Source of the DNA: Stentor coeruleus
Taxonomy: Eukaryota > Ciliophora > Heterotrichea > Heterotrichida > Stentoridae
Direction: 5' to 3'
NCBI GenBank assembly: GCA_001970955.1
Contig: MPUH01000345.1
Coordinates: forward strand, 1 to 63,734
DNA: 63,734 bases
The first letter of the stretch is position 1. The number at the start of each line of letters is the position of its first letter. The notes under the pieces are model-generated. The model had not been told where the DNA came from, ran no database searches, and saw only the letters and a program-made list of their open reading frames with translations. Shown in pieces: positions 52,089 through 62,322 of the stretch. The translations under genes and the position numbers were made by a program.

Positions 52089-52816
52089 GATGCTAATAAT
52101 CAGGATTTTAATAAATATTTTTTAGATTTTATGTTTGGAAATATAGAGGATTTTTGGTTAAAGGTTTTTGGAGGTTGAGAGATTAAAGGGAATTTTTCGA
52201 GTTGGAGTTGCTGGATGGAAAAATTTGATAAGGGTTTTTAAGAATATTGATTTTGTTTTGTTTTATATAATTTTGGAAGTGAATAGGTTTATAATAAAGA
52301 ATATGTTGGGGTTTATATTTTGAATTTTTGTTATAGCTTTTATTATAGGCAGTGAAGTATTTGCATTTTGTATCATTTTATGTGATATATGCTAATGAAA
52401 AGTGTTTTGATATTATATAGCATAATCAATTATTTATCACACGCTTAGTTATATCCTCACCCAATCCTAAACCAAATATATAAAAAAACTATAATTCCAA
52501 CTAATCACCCATAATTTAATTTCATCAAAACATAAAAATTATCCTCCAATTTATCAAAAAATCCTCTATAAATTACCTCCAAACCACTTCACCATTAAAA
52601 ATTCCCACAAAAAAAATCTAACCATCCTTAGCCTATCCTTCCTTCAACCAAAAAACCTAATAATCCAATCACACTAACAAAATCCTATAAAAACCCCCTA
52701 CCTTTTCTATACCTAAAAAATCTATCTCAACATCCACACAACCCTCCTTCTCCTTCTCCTAATTTCATTACTAAACCATATCTCCAAACATCATCAAATT
52801 TTCTAACCTAATAAAA
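52089..52816. other. Spacer between plus genes
   Basis: No gene is seen. It is T/G-rich to about 52390, then A/C-rich with very few G up to the ATG at 52817. Confidence 0.6.
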
Positions 52817-53476
52817 ATGTTGACTTTTTTCCTTCTAAAGTTCTTCCATACCCTCAGCCAAGAATGTCCAACTTATACCTGTTCAGAATTAGATCCCATG
52901 ATCTGTATGACATGGAAAAGTACATCATTCACATTTAACTCTAATGGTTGTCCAACAAATTATGTATGTAGCTTAACAAAAGCAATGATTGCTTATAGTT
53001 TAAGTCCAGATATAGGATCATATTCTTGTGAATCAGTAACAACATATACAACAGCAACTGGATATTCTTATTGTGGACAAGACTTAGCATATAGGAAATC
53101 ATTAAAAACCGGGAGCTTTCCGAAACAATGTACAAGTCAAGGATTCAGTGATTCTGCTTGTATGCTTGAAGATGGGACAATTGTTGAATGTAAATGTGGA
53201 TTTGATTCAAGTTTGTATTGCAAACCAAATCCGAATTCTGAGGTTTTTAGTAATTTTTGGAGTTCATGTAGTAGTAATGATGATATTGTTCCGGCGAAAT
53301 TTTATGAATATTATAAGACTTATTATGATTATTATGTGGAATATAAGACAAGTCTTTCTTGTACAACTTTGCTTTTTAAAGAATTTAGTGTTATTAGTGG
53401 GAAAGTTCCAGCGAGTACTGGGATTGCCAATGCTTTTAGAATGGTTGGGATAGGGATACTTGCTTGGGGTTTATAA
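52817..53476 (+). CDS. Cys-rich secreted, perhaps GPI-anchored
   Basis: The product has 219 residues. Residues 1-14 are a hydrophobic signal peptide. The mature part (about 16-200) has around 16 Cys, many Tyr, Ser and Thr, and no lysine-rich stretch, typical of an extracellular domain held by disulfides. The C-terminus, GIANAFRMVGIGILAWGL, is a short hydrophobic tail without basic residues after it, which fits a GPI-anchor signal; small residues before it (PASTG) could be the attachment site. No family is recognised. A cell-surface coat protein is plausible. Confidence 0.8.
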   Translation: MLTFFLLKFFHTLSQECPTYTCSELDPMICMTWKSTSFTFNSNGCPTNYVCSLTKAMIAYSLSPDIGSYSCESVTTYTTATGYSYCGQDLAYRKSLKTGSFPKQCTSQGFSDSACMLEDGTIVECKCGFDSSLYCKPNPNSEVFSNFWSSCSSNDDIVPAKFYEYYKTYYDYYVEYKTSLSCTTLLFKEFSVISGKVPASTGIANAFRMVGIGILAWGL

Positions 53477-53700
53477 TATAAGCTTTTTTTTTAATATATG
53501 ATTGAAAATAAATGTTGTTGTAGTTTTTTTTAATATGAAGTTGTTTTGATATATAGGAATAGTTTTGATTAAGATTTTTATAATAAGGTTAAGTTAGAGT
53601 TTTGTGATTAAGAGAATTTTATAATTTAACAATATAAAAAAAACTATCAATATTAAACCGGATAAGTCAAGCATAATCCCTGATTTCCAAAACATTAAAA

Positions 53701-55827
53701 TTATAATTTTTTATTCTTCACTTTTCTCGCTGGGGGCTTTTTCTTCACCGGAGTCCCTTTCGGTAGCCTATTCCCATAAAAATCATAATCCCACAGTTTA
53801 ATCAAAATCTCCGACTTTGACTTTTCCAGCATATTCCACATATATCCTAGCCTTAAATTTTTTTCACTACAATCTTTCCGCACATTTCTTGCATTATCGA
53901 CAAATTTATCTATATTTTCTTCTTCCCATAAATTTTTCATACCAATTTCTACAGTTTCAACTTTCTTACTTATTTCTTTCAAATATCTTAAAAGCACTGA
54001 ATTTTTATCAACTTTATAATTCAAAAATTTATTAGCAGCTGAAGTAAGCATAGCATTAAAATCAGCTTCAAGGGAAAGATTTGTTAAAAAAAAGTTAAGA
54101 TCAGATTCTGAGATAAGCCAATTTGCCGTGTTTTTAAGGAAATCTTTGAAATCATCAGGACGGCTTCGTTCAGGTAAAGAGTCTAGAGTTTTGGTTTTTG
54201 ATAAAGTGTGATAAAGTCTGAAAATTAAAGAAGAAAATCGGTCTTCTTGAAGACTTCCGTTGTAGTAATCTAAGTTTTGGAGAAGGTTTTCTATGATTTT
54301 GCGGTCTTCATCTAAGACTTGCAGGAAGTCAATAAGCTTGCTGTAATGTATAAATCTCCCTTCGCATATAGGTTGTAAGGATTTAGCCAAGTTCAACACC
54401 ATAGTTTCTGTGTGAAAATCAAGATTCCCCTTCAGCCTCAAAAGCCTCCGAAACAGTTTTTTTGATGTATTCATCTCGCTTCCAAGCATACTGACCATCT
54501 CGACAACCGCAGGGGCAATTTTATCTTTAGTCTTAAAACATGACCCAATACCCATAAGTACATCATTATAAAACTCTAAATTTCCATCAGCTGTAATCAA
54601 AGAATTCTCACATATTTGCATAAGTTCACTATGTATGCTCTCAGGATATTTTATTTTCTCATATTTATAAAACGGAAGCAAAGGATGAAGGCTTAAAACC
54701 GGCTGTTTTAATCCAGGCAAAGGACTTTCAATAAAATTCCAATCAGTTTGAGTACTTATAATAACAGACTCAGGACCTTTATTTATTTCTTCAGCAACAG
54801 CCATAATAGTAGATAAGTCTCTAAGCGTATTAACCTGTTTTATTTGTTCATTTTCAGACTCGGTAATATAACTTGATAGTTTTTTCAAAGCACTTCTCAT
54901 CATCTCACAGCTTTGGTCTTGGCTGACTGGTTCTAGTAATTCACATATATATGCTTCTTTTTGTTTTAAAAGTTTATCAGTGAAATAATTTTCCCTTTTT
55001 AGCATTTTTATAGTTTTAATCTGTTCGTTTATCTGCATTTTTAATGAGTTCTGCATTGCTTCAAGTGCATTTTTCTGTTCCTGCATATCCTGTTCAGCTT
55101 TTTCTGTTATTTCTTCAACTTGTTTAGTTGTACTTTTTATAAGTTGGTTTACTGTGGTTTCTTGTAAAAGTAATGAACTATCTAAACATTTTATGACCAT
55201 TCTCCATAATAGTTCTAAGTTTACAACTTCTTCATCAACGTCTTTGTCAGATAAAGTTCTTAAGATATCTCGAAAAACCCCGCAATATTCTTTAAGTATG
55301 TCAAGGATTTCATCTGAGTTTTTTGGATGTTTGGATTCGTCTGAAATACGATCTATAAGTAACCCATAAAGACCTGAAGACTTTTCTGAAGTGACTTTTT
55401 TGTTTTTAACGACTTCGGCGTTTAGTTCAATTTCGATTTTCAATGGTGTGACGAACTGCAAACTTTCGAGAAAAGTTCTCAGCTGTGGGACTGTGCTGGA
55501 GATTGATAAGGATTTTTTGTCGTTTTCTATAGAGAAACGATATGCTTCGATGAGTCTTTCGTGCTTTTGTTTGAGCTTTTCTCTACGAATTGTTGCTGGG
55601 CAAGAGAACTCAGCGGTTACAGGGCGAAAGTCATCTGTATTACAGAGACGTTGGGTTTTGAAAGTGGGAGTTTTAAGTTTAGTTGGGGAATTGCGTTTGG
55701 ATCTGGAAATCCTGTAGTTTTTCAGTTCGAGGATAAGACTGTCTTGGGTGAAGGATTCAGGAGTATATTTTGAGATGAGGTTGTAATGCTTTAGAGCTGA
55801 ACGTTTGCTAAGGAGTAAGTTTGACAT
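53701..55827 (-). CDS. Large helical coiled-coil protein
   Basis: The product has 708 residues. The N-terminal 100 are basic with several Ser and Thr. A strong coiled coil spans about 225-290, and a second helical, charged region covers about 310-420. The C-terminal half is helical but less regular, ending in a basic PVKKKPPARKVKNKKL stretch. No signal peptide, membrane helix or known domain is recognised. The gene is intact. Confidence 0.75.
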   Translation of the reverse strand: MSNLLLSKRSALKHYNLISKYTPESFTQDSLILELKNYRISRSKRNSPTKLKTPTFKTQRLCNTDDFRPVTAEFSCPATIRREKLKQKHERLIEAYRFSIENDKKSLSISSTVPQLRTFLESLQFVTPLKIEIELNAEVVKNKKVTSEKSSGLYGLLIDRISDESKHPKNSDEILDILKEYCGVFRDILRTLSDKDVDEEVVNLELLWRMVIKCLDSSLLLQETTVNQLIKSTTKQVEEITEKAEQDMQEQKNALEAMQNSLKMQINEQIKTIKMLKRENYFTDKLLKQKEAYICELLEPVSQDQSCEMMRSALKKLSSYITESENEQIKQVNTLRDLSTIMAVAEEINKGPESVIISTQTDWNFIESPLPGLKQPVLSLHPLLPFYKYEKIKYPESIHSELMQICENSLITADGNLEFYNDVLMGIGSCFKTKDKIAPAVVEMVSMLGSEMNTSKKLFRRLLRLKGNLDFHTETMVLNLAKSLQPICEGRFIHYSKLIDFLQVLDEDRKIIENLLQNLDYYNGSLQEDRFSSLIFRLYHTLSKTKTLDSLPERSRPDDFKDFLKNTANWLISESDLNFFLTNLSLEADFNAMLTSAANKFLNYKVDKNSVLLRYLKEISKKVETVEIGMKNLWEEENIDKFVDNARNVRKDCSEKNLRLGYMWNMLEKSKSEILIKLWDYDFYGNRLPKGTPVKKKPPARKVKNKKL

Positions 55828-56015
55828 TATTATTTAGCCTGTATTGATTTTTATGATTAAAATAATACTCTAAGTTTACAAGAATAATGATAATAATCTT
55901 ATACACTCCCATTAATACCTTCACTATAAACAAAAATTCAATGACAAATTCTATAAGAAAATTCTAAAAATACTCATAATCTCATATTCGCCAGTAGTTT
56001 ACAATATTAAAAATA

Positions 56016-56390
56016 ATGGAATGTCCTCTTAGTAAGCCTGAAGTAGGTAACGGTACCTGGCACCTTCTTCACACAATCACTGCATATTATCCTGACTCCC
56101 CAACAGACAAAGATAAATCACATTATCAAGAATTCTTCACCACATTCCCTTATGTATATCCATGTCGACCTTGTGCTCACAATTTCCAAAAACTAGTCCA
56201 AGAAAATCCTCCAATATTAGATTCTAGAATAACCTTAAGCATATGGTTATGTAAAATGCACAATATCGTAAACAAAATGCTTGATAAAAATGAATTCAAA
56301 TGCACAATGAAAGAACTAGACATGCGTTGGAAACGAGGACCAAGTGAATGCTATGAAACATCTCCATCTGAATTAGATATCGTATATTAA
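56016..56390 (+). CDS. Erv1/ALR sulfhydryl oxidase
   Basis: The product has 124 residues, the size of the bare catalytic domain. It matches ALR/Erv1 from CPLSKPEVGNGTWHLLHTITAYYPD onward: the active CxxC is Cys50-Arg-Pro-Cys53, with structural pairs Cys79-Cys96 and Cys3-Cys112 at the usual places, and the HN-V-N motif (MHNIVNKML) that binds FAD. The enzyme passes electrons from thiols to oxygen or cytochrome c and drives disulfide formation in the mitochondrial intermembrane space. The usual N-terminal shuttle cysteines are missing, so it may need a partner; some protists have this form. Confidence 0.95.
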   Translation: MECPLSKPEVGNGTWHLLHTITAYYPDSPTDKDKSHYQEFFTTFPYVYPCRPCAHNFQKLVQENPPILDSRITLSIWLCKMHNIVNKMLDKNEFKCTMKELDMRWKRGPSECYETSPSELDIVY

Positions 56391-56882
56391 CTTAACAATT
56401 AAGTTTTTATATGATAAAATATCTTATTTTGTATATTTTCTTATAAGATTATACGAATAAATAATATGATTAAAATTTCTTATGTAGCAAGAGAAAGTTT
56501 TACTATGCTAAAAATAAAAAGTCTTATAATTTTTTGTGAGAAAATATGTTTAGTTTATGATATGAAAATATAACAACTAGTCCTGCTCTTTGAAAATGAT
56601 GATGGAGAGCATGATTTACTAAAGAGTGAAAAGGGTTGTAAGAATATGGTGGTTAGAAATGTTGCTGGATAAACCAAATTCTTTATTGTTTAAAATATCA
56701 ACAAGAGCTGATATCTATTAACAAATTCTTCTAATCTTATAACACAATAAATAATCAAAAAATCCCAGCTTTAAATTCTACAAACGTCTATTAACAGCTA
56801 AAGCTATCCTCAATCTCTATTCCTACATCAAAATCTCTATAAAATCATCCAATTTATTATCAATAAAAAACATACTTAAGTA
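56391..56882. other. Spacer between convergent genes
   Basis: No gene is accepted. T/G/A-rich first, A/C-rich from about 56690. A short open block near 56590-56680 could be a fragment of a dead gene; nothing recognised. Confidence 0.5.
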
Positions 56883-57647
56883 TTACTGCCTAGTAGGAAG
56901 GCCATGCACTTTAAACTGATACATGCAAGTGTTTTCTCCTCCATAATTATCCGCAACCTCCACAAAAACATTCTTACAAGGGTCATTACAATTAGAAACG
57001 CAATCAAAATACACAAAATCCATCATTCCCCCATCTTCATAATTCACCACAATCTCAACTTCCCCAATAATCTTCTTTTCATTAAGTTCTAAATTATACA
57101 CATAAACTCGTTTTGGTATAGTATTCACAAATTTCTTAGGTAAAACAATTGTAAACCCTGTTGGGTAAATTTCTTTCCCTAACTGAATTGTTGCATATCC
57201 TTGTTTTCCTTGTATTGGCCAACAGCTTTTAAGCCCATTATTATCAGAAATAAGTGCATCAAGTCGATTTTCTGTAGTAACTGCACCCCATCCATGGAAT
57301 TCTGGAGATGAGTTTGCGTAGTTTATTTGGCCCCCATTCTTTTGAGCAGCATAGTCTATGTATTCTGTTGTTGGTTGGATGTAAGTTTTTATTGTTGGCT
57401 CGAGAATTTCGATTTCTTGGATGGTTTCTATTGGTGGGAGAAAGGAGAACATGATGATTTGTGAAGTCAACCAGCCGATGAGAAATACTACGGAAAAAAA
57501 ACAGAAGATTTCACTTATTGAATAGGATTTTTCAAATGCTGTTGGAGCCCATTTGTTTGCGATGTCTGGGTATATGTTGTGAGATTTTTGGAGTGGGGAT
57601 ACTTTGGTTGGGGCTGTTGGCTTGAGTCCTGTAGGTGTAGATGACAT
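56883..57647 (-). CDS. SUN-domain membrane protein
   Basis: The product has 254 residues from the ATG ending at 57647; the frame opens upstream only from a TTG. A basic/Pro-rich head is followed by one membrane helix (about 45-70) and then a SUN domain (about 95-250): DYAAQKNGGQINYANSSPE, CWPIQGKQGYATIQLG, PKRVYVYN and a closing ADNYGGENTCMYQFKVHG, which is the family's typical end. SUN proteins pair with KASH proteins to link nucleus and cytoskeleton. It is short, with almost no coiled coil between helix and domain. Confidence 0.93.
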   Translation of the reverse strand: MSSTPTGLKPTAPTKVSPLQKSHNIYPDIANKWAPTAFEKSYSISEIFCFFSVVFLIGWLTSQIIMFSFLPPIETIQEIEILEPTIKTYIQPTTEYIDYAAQKNGGQINYANSSPEFHGWGAVTTENRLDALISDNNGLKSCWPIQGKQGYATIQLGKEIYPTGFTIVLPKKFVNTIPKRVYVYNLELNEKKIIGEVEIVVNYEDGGMMDFVYFDCVSNCNDPCKNVFVEVADNYGGENTCMYQFKVHGLPTRQ

Positions 57648-57795
57648 TTTATTTATATGAATTCTAGAGCTAGGTTTATGCAAGATTATATAATTTTGCC
57701 TAGAAACACTTTAATATTTATGAGTTACACCTCTATCATGTAAAATTCAACTATTTATATATCAAAAAACAACAAAAAAAGCTCACTAACAGTAT

Positions 57796-59461
57796 TTAAT
57801 CCTGTATATCCGAATTAGACTTACTTTCACACTCAGACTTTTGTCTTTTATCTATCTTCTTCAAACATAAATTGCTAGAATTAAATTGAAAAGCACACTC
57901 ATCAGAAGAGTTCAAATCAGGAGAATTCGCATCTACATCTGACACTTTATAAGTTTGACTTCTAGAATAAGTTGAAGAATTATACTGTGAAATAGAATCC
58001 TTACAATCCTCATTACTCAAATTTATCTTATGAACTTGTCTAGGTTTACGTAGACTACCATTACTTGTAAGACTTTTCGAGCTTTGTTCAAAATATTGTT
58101 GTGATATTGAATCTACTTTTGGGACAACATTATATTCAATACTGGAAAAAATATCACCATCTTCAGCTTCAGAGTCACTAAAATAGCTTCTATCAATTTT
58201 CATATCAGCATAAACCTTATCAATATTAGAAGAAAGTACATCAGGGACAAAAGGTGGCTCAATAAGTTTTTCCTTATACTTATCAAAATCAATATTTTCC
58301 AGCCANAATATTAGAAGAAAGTACATCAGGGACAAAAGGTGGCTCAATAAGTTTTTCCTTATACTTATCAAAATCAATATTTTCCAGCCAAGGATGATTG
58401 AAAATTTCTATAGACCCTTTATTTTTTCCAAGTCTTAAATGAGGTTCTCTTTTTAACAACCCTTCTAAAAGCCCTTTAGCTGTACTTCCAATATTATCAG
58501 GTATGATAAGTTTTTCAAATAGAATTTTATCATACATCCTTTGGCGATCTTTATCATAAAAAGGGGGAATTCCATTAAGCATCTCATAAAGCAGAGCCCC
58601 TAAACAATAAAAATCAACAAGTTTACTATGTCCTTGACCCCTAAGCATTTCAGGACTCATGTATTCTGGTGACCCACAAAAACTATTAGAAACTTCATGC
58701 ATACCTATTTTTGATAATCCAAAATCAGTTATCCTCGCATGGCCATCAATATCAATAACTATGTTTTCAGGTTTTATATCTCTATAAGCTATATTTTTAC
58801 TATGTAAATATTCAATTCCTAGAAGCACTTCAATAAAATAAAATCTAGCTTGGTCTTCAGTAAACCGCTTAAATTTACGAAGATGGAAAAAAAGCTCTCC
58901 ACCTGGGTAATAGTCCATGACAATATGAAATTTACTTGGTGTGTGAAAAGCCCAATACATTTTTGATAGAAAAGGATGATTTATTGTAGATAAAATCTCT
59001 TTTTCTGCTAGAAGCTGTGGGACTGAAGCTTCTTTTAAAGCATAGTCTTTTTCTATGGATTTCATTGCGTATAGTATTCCTGTATCTTTTTTCCTCACGA
59101 GGGTTACAATGGAAAATGCCCCTTTGCCTAGTAGTTTGATTACTTCGAATGTACTGCAGCAGATTTTTTTTGGGACTGGGGTGTAGAAAACTGCTAAAAG
59201 CTCGGTGATACATTTAAGGTTGTGTAAAGGCTTTTCTGGAAGTGATAGCCAATAATCTAATATCTCAAGATTATCTATACTTTTCAAGCATACAATAGGA
59301 TAATGAGAGGAAAATTTTTTATTCAAATCAGCAACTAACTGCGAAACAGTGATACTCTCATTATTTATTTCAACTTTTATTTTAGTTCCAGGTAAATACA
59401 CAGTAACATATCTTGCACTATAATCAATCTGCTGACCAGGCTTTGTATTTAGTGAGCCCAT
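57796..59461 (-). CDS. AGC-type protein kinase, split by assembly join
   Basis: An 84-base duplication around one N breaks the frame. With one copy and the N ignored, the gene is 526 residues and continuous. It begins MGSLNTKP, a likely myristoylation signal. Residues about 18-95 look like a ubiquitin-like or RA-like fold. The kinase (about 105-380) has GKGAFSIV, Lys134, YRDIKPEN near 227, DFG near 247 and SFCGSPEYMSPEM, all AGC-type, closest to PKA/PKG/AKT-like kinases. A C-terminal extension replaces the usual hydrophobic tail and is Ser-rich. Catalytic residues are all present. Confidence 0.9.
58222..58390. repeat. 84-base direct duplication around N
   Basis: Bases 58222-58305 and 58307-58390 are identical and are separated by a single N at 58306. 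Together the copy and N add 85 bases, which breaks the kinase frame, while deleting them restores it exactly. This is what two contigs with an unmerged overlap look like. Confidence 0.97.
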
Positions 59462-60045
59462 AACTTAATTTATATTATATAAGAAACTTATATGAAAAAC
59501 TATATATAAATATCCATAAATGTTATATAAAAGATATTTTAAGACTATAACCAATAATCATAATAAACTAAAATATTTTTTCTCTAGTATAGCTAATAGA
59601 AATAATATTTCATAATCAAGAAGATAAATATATAAAAAATAAACCTACACTAGTATAAAATAATAAGTAGCTTATACTAAAATCATAATCCTATATAAAA
59701 CTTCTTCTAATATATAAATAAATTACAATTTCATTACCCACTACACAAAAAATCCTATAATTTTCTTCATATATCGCAAACTCAATTCAAATAACAACTT
59801 TTATACACACTATTCCACATAATAAAATCATTAAATTCAAATAAAAACTTTTATGCACACTATTTCACGTAATAAAATCATAAAATTCATTAAATCTATG
59901 AATATTATCCACATTATCCTAATATTAACACCCCAAAACCATAAATCTTAATATTTCTAAAAAATTATATTCAATAAAACTACATCTAAATATCAAAATA
60001 TTATCTTGATATACCATTATTATTAATATCTTAAATAATATTTTC
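59462..60045. other. Divergent spacer with tandem pair
   Basis: No gene is seen. The sequence is A/T-rich and then A/C-rich toward the CLEC16A start. It carries a 50-base imperfect tandem pair at 59785-59884. Confidence 0.6.
59785..59884. repeat. 50-base imperfect tandem pair
   Basis: Copies at 59785-59834 and 59835-59884 differ at about six bases, so this pair is older than the one at 4786. Both pairs have the same 50-base period but unrelated sequences. Confidence 0.9.
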
Positions 60046-62124
60046 ATGTCAAAATACACAGAAGAAGGATACAAGTATTTACTATAAAGCGAACTTATAC
60101 TCAGTCTTAAAAGAGAACAAAACTTAAATCAATCAAACATGCTGAAAGTTATAGAAATTATTAGATTATTAACTGAAGGACTTGTTTGGGCTGAGCAAAA
60201 CAAATTAGATTTTTTTAAGTAAAATATAGTCAGAGCTTTTAAATCGCAAGATACAGTATTGATATATTTAAATTTGCTAAGGTGGGATTATGATAAACTT
60301 GTTACTATTCAACTTTTACAGTCAGCAAATTTACTTATTCACAATTTGCGGAATAATTATAACAAAGAATATTTGCTGAATAGTGAGTTTTATAAGGAAG
60401 TTCTGGTTTATCCTTTTGATTTTGCAGATGATGAGATTATTGATAATTATATGTCTTTGTTAAAAGGACTTGCGGTTAATGTGACTATTCCACAACTAAG
60501 ACAATATTTGCTTAATAATGGATTTACTCTTTACACAGGAGCCATGACATTCTTTAACTATAAAGAACCTCTAATAAAAACCGCATCTCGCACTGTAATC
60601 CTCAGAGTCCTCAGTGGTACTTCCTAAATAGTAAACGACGAAGAAATCGATAATTTCATCTTATCCTCAGGTTTTTTTATAAATCTCGTCAACAACCTCA
60701 AAGAGTCTATCAACAATATCGCAAGAAACCTTGCTGCATCAATAACCCCTTCCAAACTCCAACAACTAATCGAAGAAGTCCTTGACCATCTCTATCATTT
60801 TAACGACATTTTTGATATAGGTAGAGAAATATTCAACCTTCAATTGACAAATGTCCTTCTAAAATCCCTTATTTTACCTATACTTATTGGAAGTATTACT
60901 GATACAAAACTTAAAAGTTATCATGTCCCATCTGCGATATCAATTTATATACTCAGCAAAATGCTTTATGTGTTTAAATATGAAAATCTGATTAAAAAAC
61001 TTATATTTCTTATGTTTTCATATAATATACCAAGATCATATTTAGAGGTTATAATAAATCCTCCTAATCGTGGATTAGAGTTATTAGAAGAATCTAAAGA
61101 GATGGTCAATAATCCTTTATTTAAGTCTATTTTGTCTTATATAAAATCAAAAAATGAAAATAATGTCGTGATTAGTATGTATTTGATACAGTCAGCTATG
61201 GATAGTTCAATTGATGTAATTACTGGATGGGGTGAACCTGAAAGTTGGCTTGAAAGATATAATCAGTTTTTAAGGATTTTAGGGGATGTGATTTTGTCTG
61301 AAGAAGATTTCAAGTTTTTCACTAAATTTGTTGCTAGTAAACTTATTTTTGACCTTTCGGCCAAAAGCTTTGATAGGAGTTTGAGTATCGAGAGAGGGAT
61401 TGTTTCTAATGCTATGGTAAAATGGATGAGTAATGTTCTTAATTTACTAGATAGCTCGAAGGATCATATGATTGTTGTCAAAGGGTTTGAAGAAGAATGG
61501 AAATATGTTAAAAATCTTTGTTGGGTTAATAGGGAAGAGTTGCCTTTGAATTATATTTTAGAGGATAAACATCTTTTACGATTTTCCACAGAAAGCCGTC
61601 AGAAATCTATCCAAGAAGACCCTATTCATTATCAAATCCGACTATTTCTCCTCTACCGGAAATTAAATCTATTAATCATCCCATCTTCAATACTTGATGA
61701 ACCTGATTACGACTCTTATCCTTTAAAATCCTTAAACATGCATTCACTTGAACTTGGTAAATCTTATCATTCAAATACAGCATATCTTAAAGGCAAATCT
61801 ATAACAAAAGTTACTTATAAAGGTATAAAAAATTCAATACGATTCCTAATAGAAGATCCTTATTTTTTTATTTTAAGTCAAAAAACTAGTGATGGGTTAT
61901 CTTATTTTATAGAACAATTTGTTAGATTTAGTAAAATTTCTATAAAAGATGCACAAGAATCTAATGCTATTGTAATAAACATTGAAGATAAAAATCAGTT
62001 TGTTATTGTTTTTGAGGATTATTCATCGTGGATTAATTTAAAAAATAAGATTGAAAAAAAGATTAGAGATTGCAGAGATAATGATGTGAAGTTATTGAAA
62101 GGATTTATACAGGGGAGTAAATAG
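60046..62124 (+). CDS. CLEC16A/Ema homologue
   Basis: Four exons (60046-60074, 60090-60218, 60234-60616, 60632-62124) give 677 residues. The N-terminal FPL domain (about 1-185) is very clear: LTEGLVWAEQN, QLLQSANLLIHNLRNN, a VYPFDFADDEI block and LYTGAMTFFNY with SRTVILRVLS, all hallmarks of CLEC16A, Drosophila Ema and plant TT9. The family acts on endosomes and in autophagy or mitophagy; human CLEC16A is an E3-like adaptor. The rest is helical and less conserved, and the human C-terminal extension is missing. Without the three introns the frame breaks three times. Confidence 0.95.
60075..60089 (+). other. 15-base intron, CLEC16A gene
   Basis: The intron GTATTTACTATAAAG contains an in-frame TAA. 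The first exon is only 29 bases; removal extends the conserved N-terminus to a good ATG. Confidence 0.9.
60219..60233 (+). other. 15-base intron, CLEC16A gene
   Basis: The intron GTAAAATATAGTCAG contains TAA in frame. Its removal joins NKLDFF to KAFKSQD as in the family. Confidence 0.95.
60617..60631 (+). other. 15-base intron, CLEC16A gene
   Basis: The intron GTACTTCCTAAATAG contains TAA. Its removal continues RVLS into VNDEEID, where relatives also continue. Confidence 0.95.
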
Positions 62125-62322
62125 TTTTTTTTATGTAATAAGATGATTATGTAAAATATGATAGAGAGAGGGAGATGGTTTTAGTTAGGATTATGTTGAT
62201 GGAGTGATTAAATATTATAAAGATAGTTGTTATAACTATTTAAAAGAAGATAATTTTAAAAGAAATTTCCTATAAAATTTAATATATTTTTTACTATGTT
62301 TTCTTAGTCAGACTGATTTAAT

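Noticed and set aside
56560-56690. Short open block with an acidic segment in the Erv1/SUN spacer
   Set aside because: It may be a gene fragment, but no family could be named and stops interrupt it, so it is not listed as a gene.
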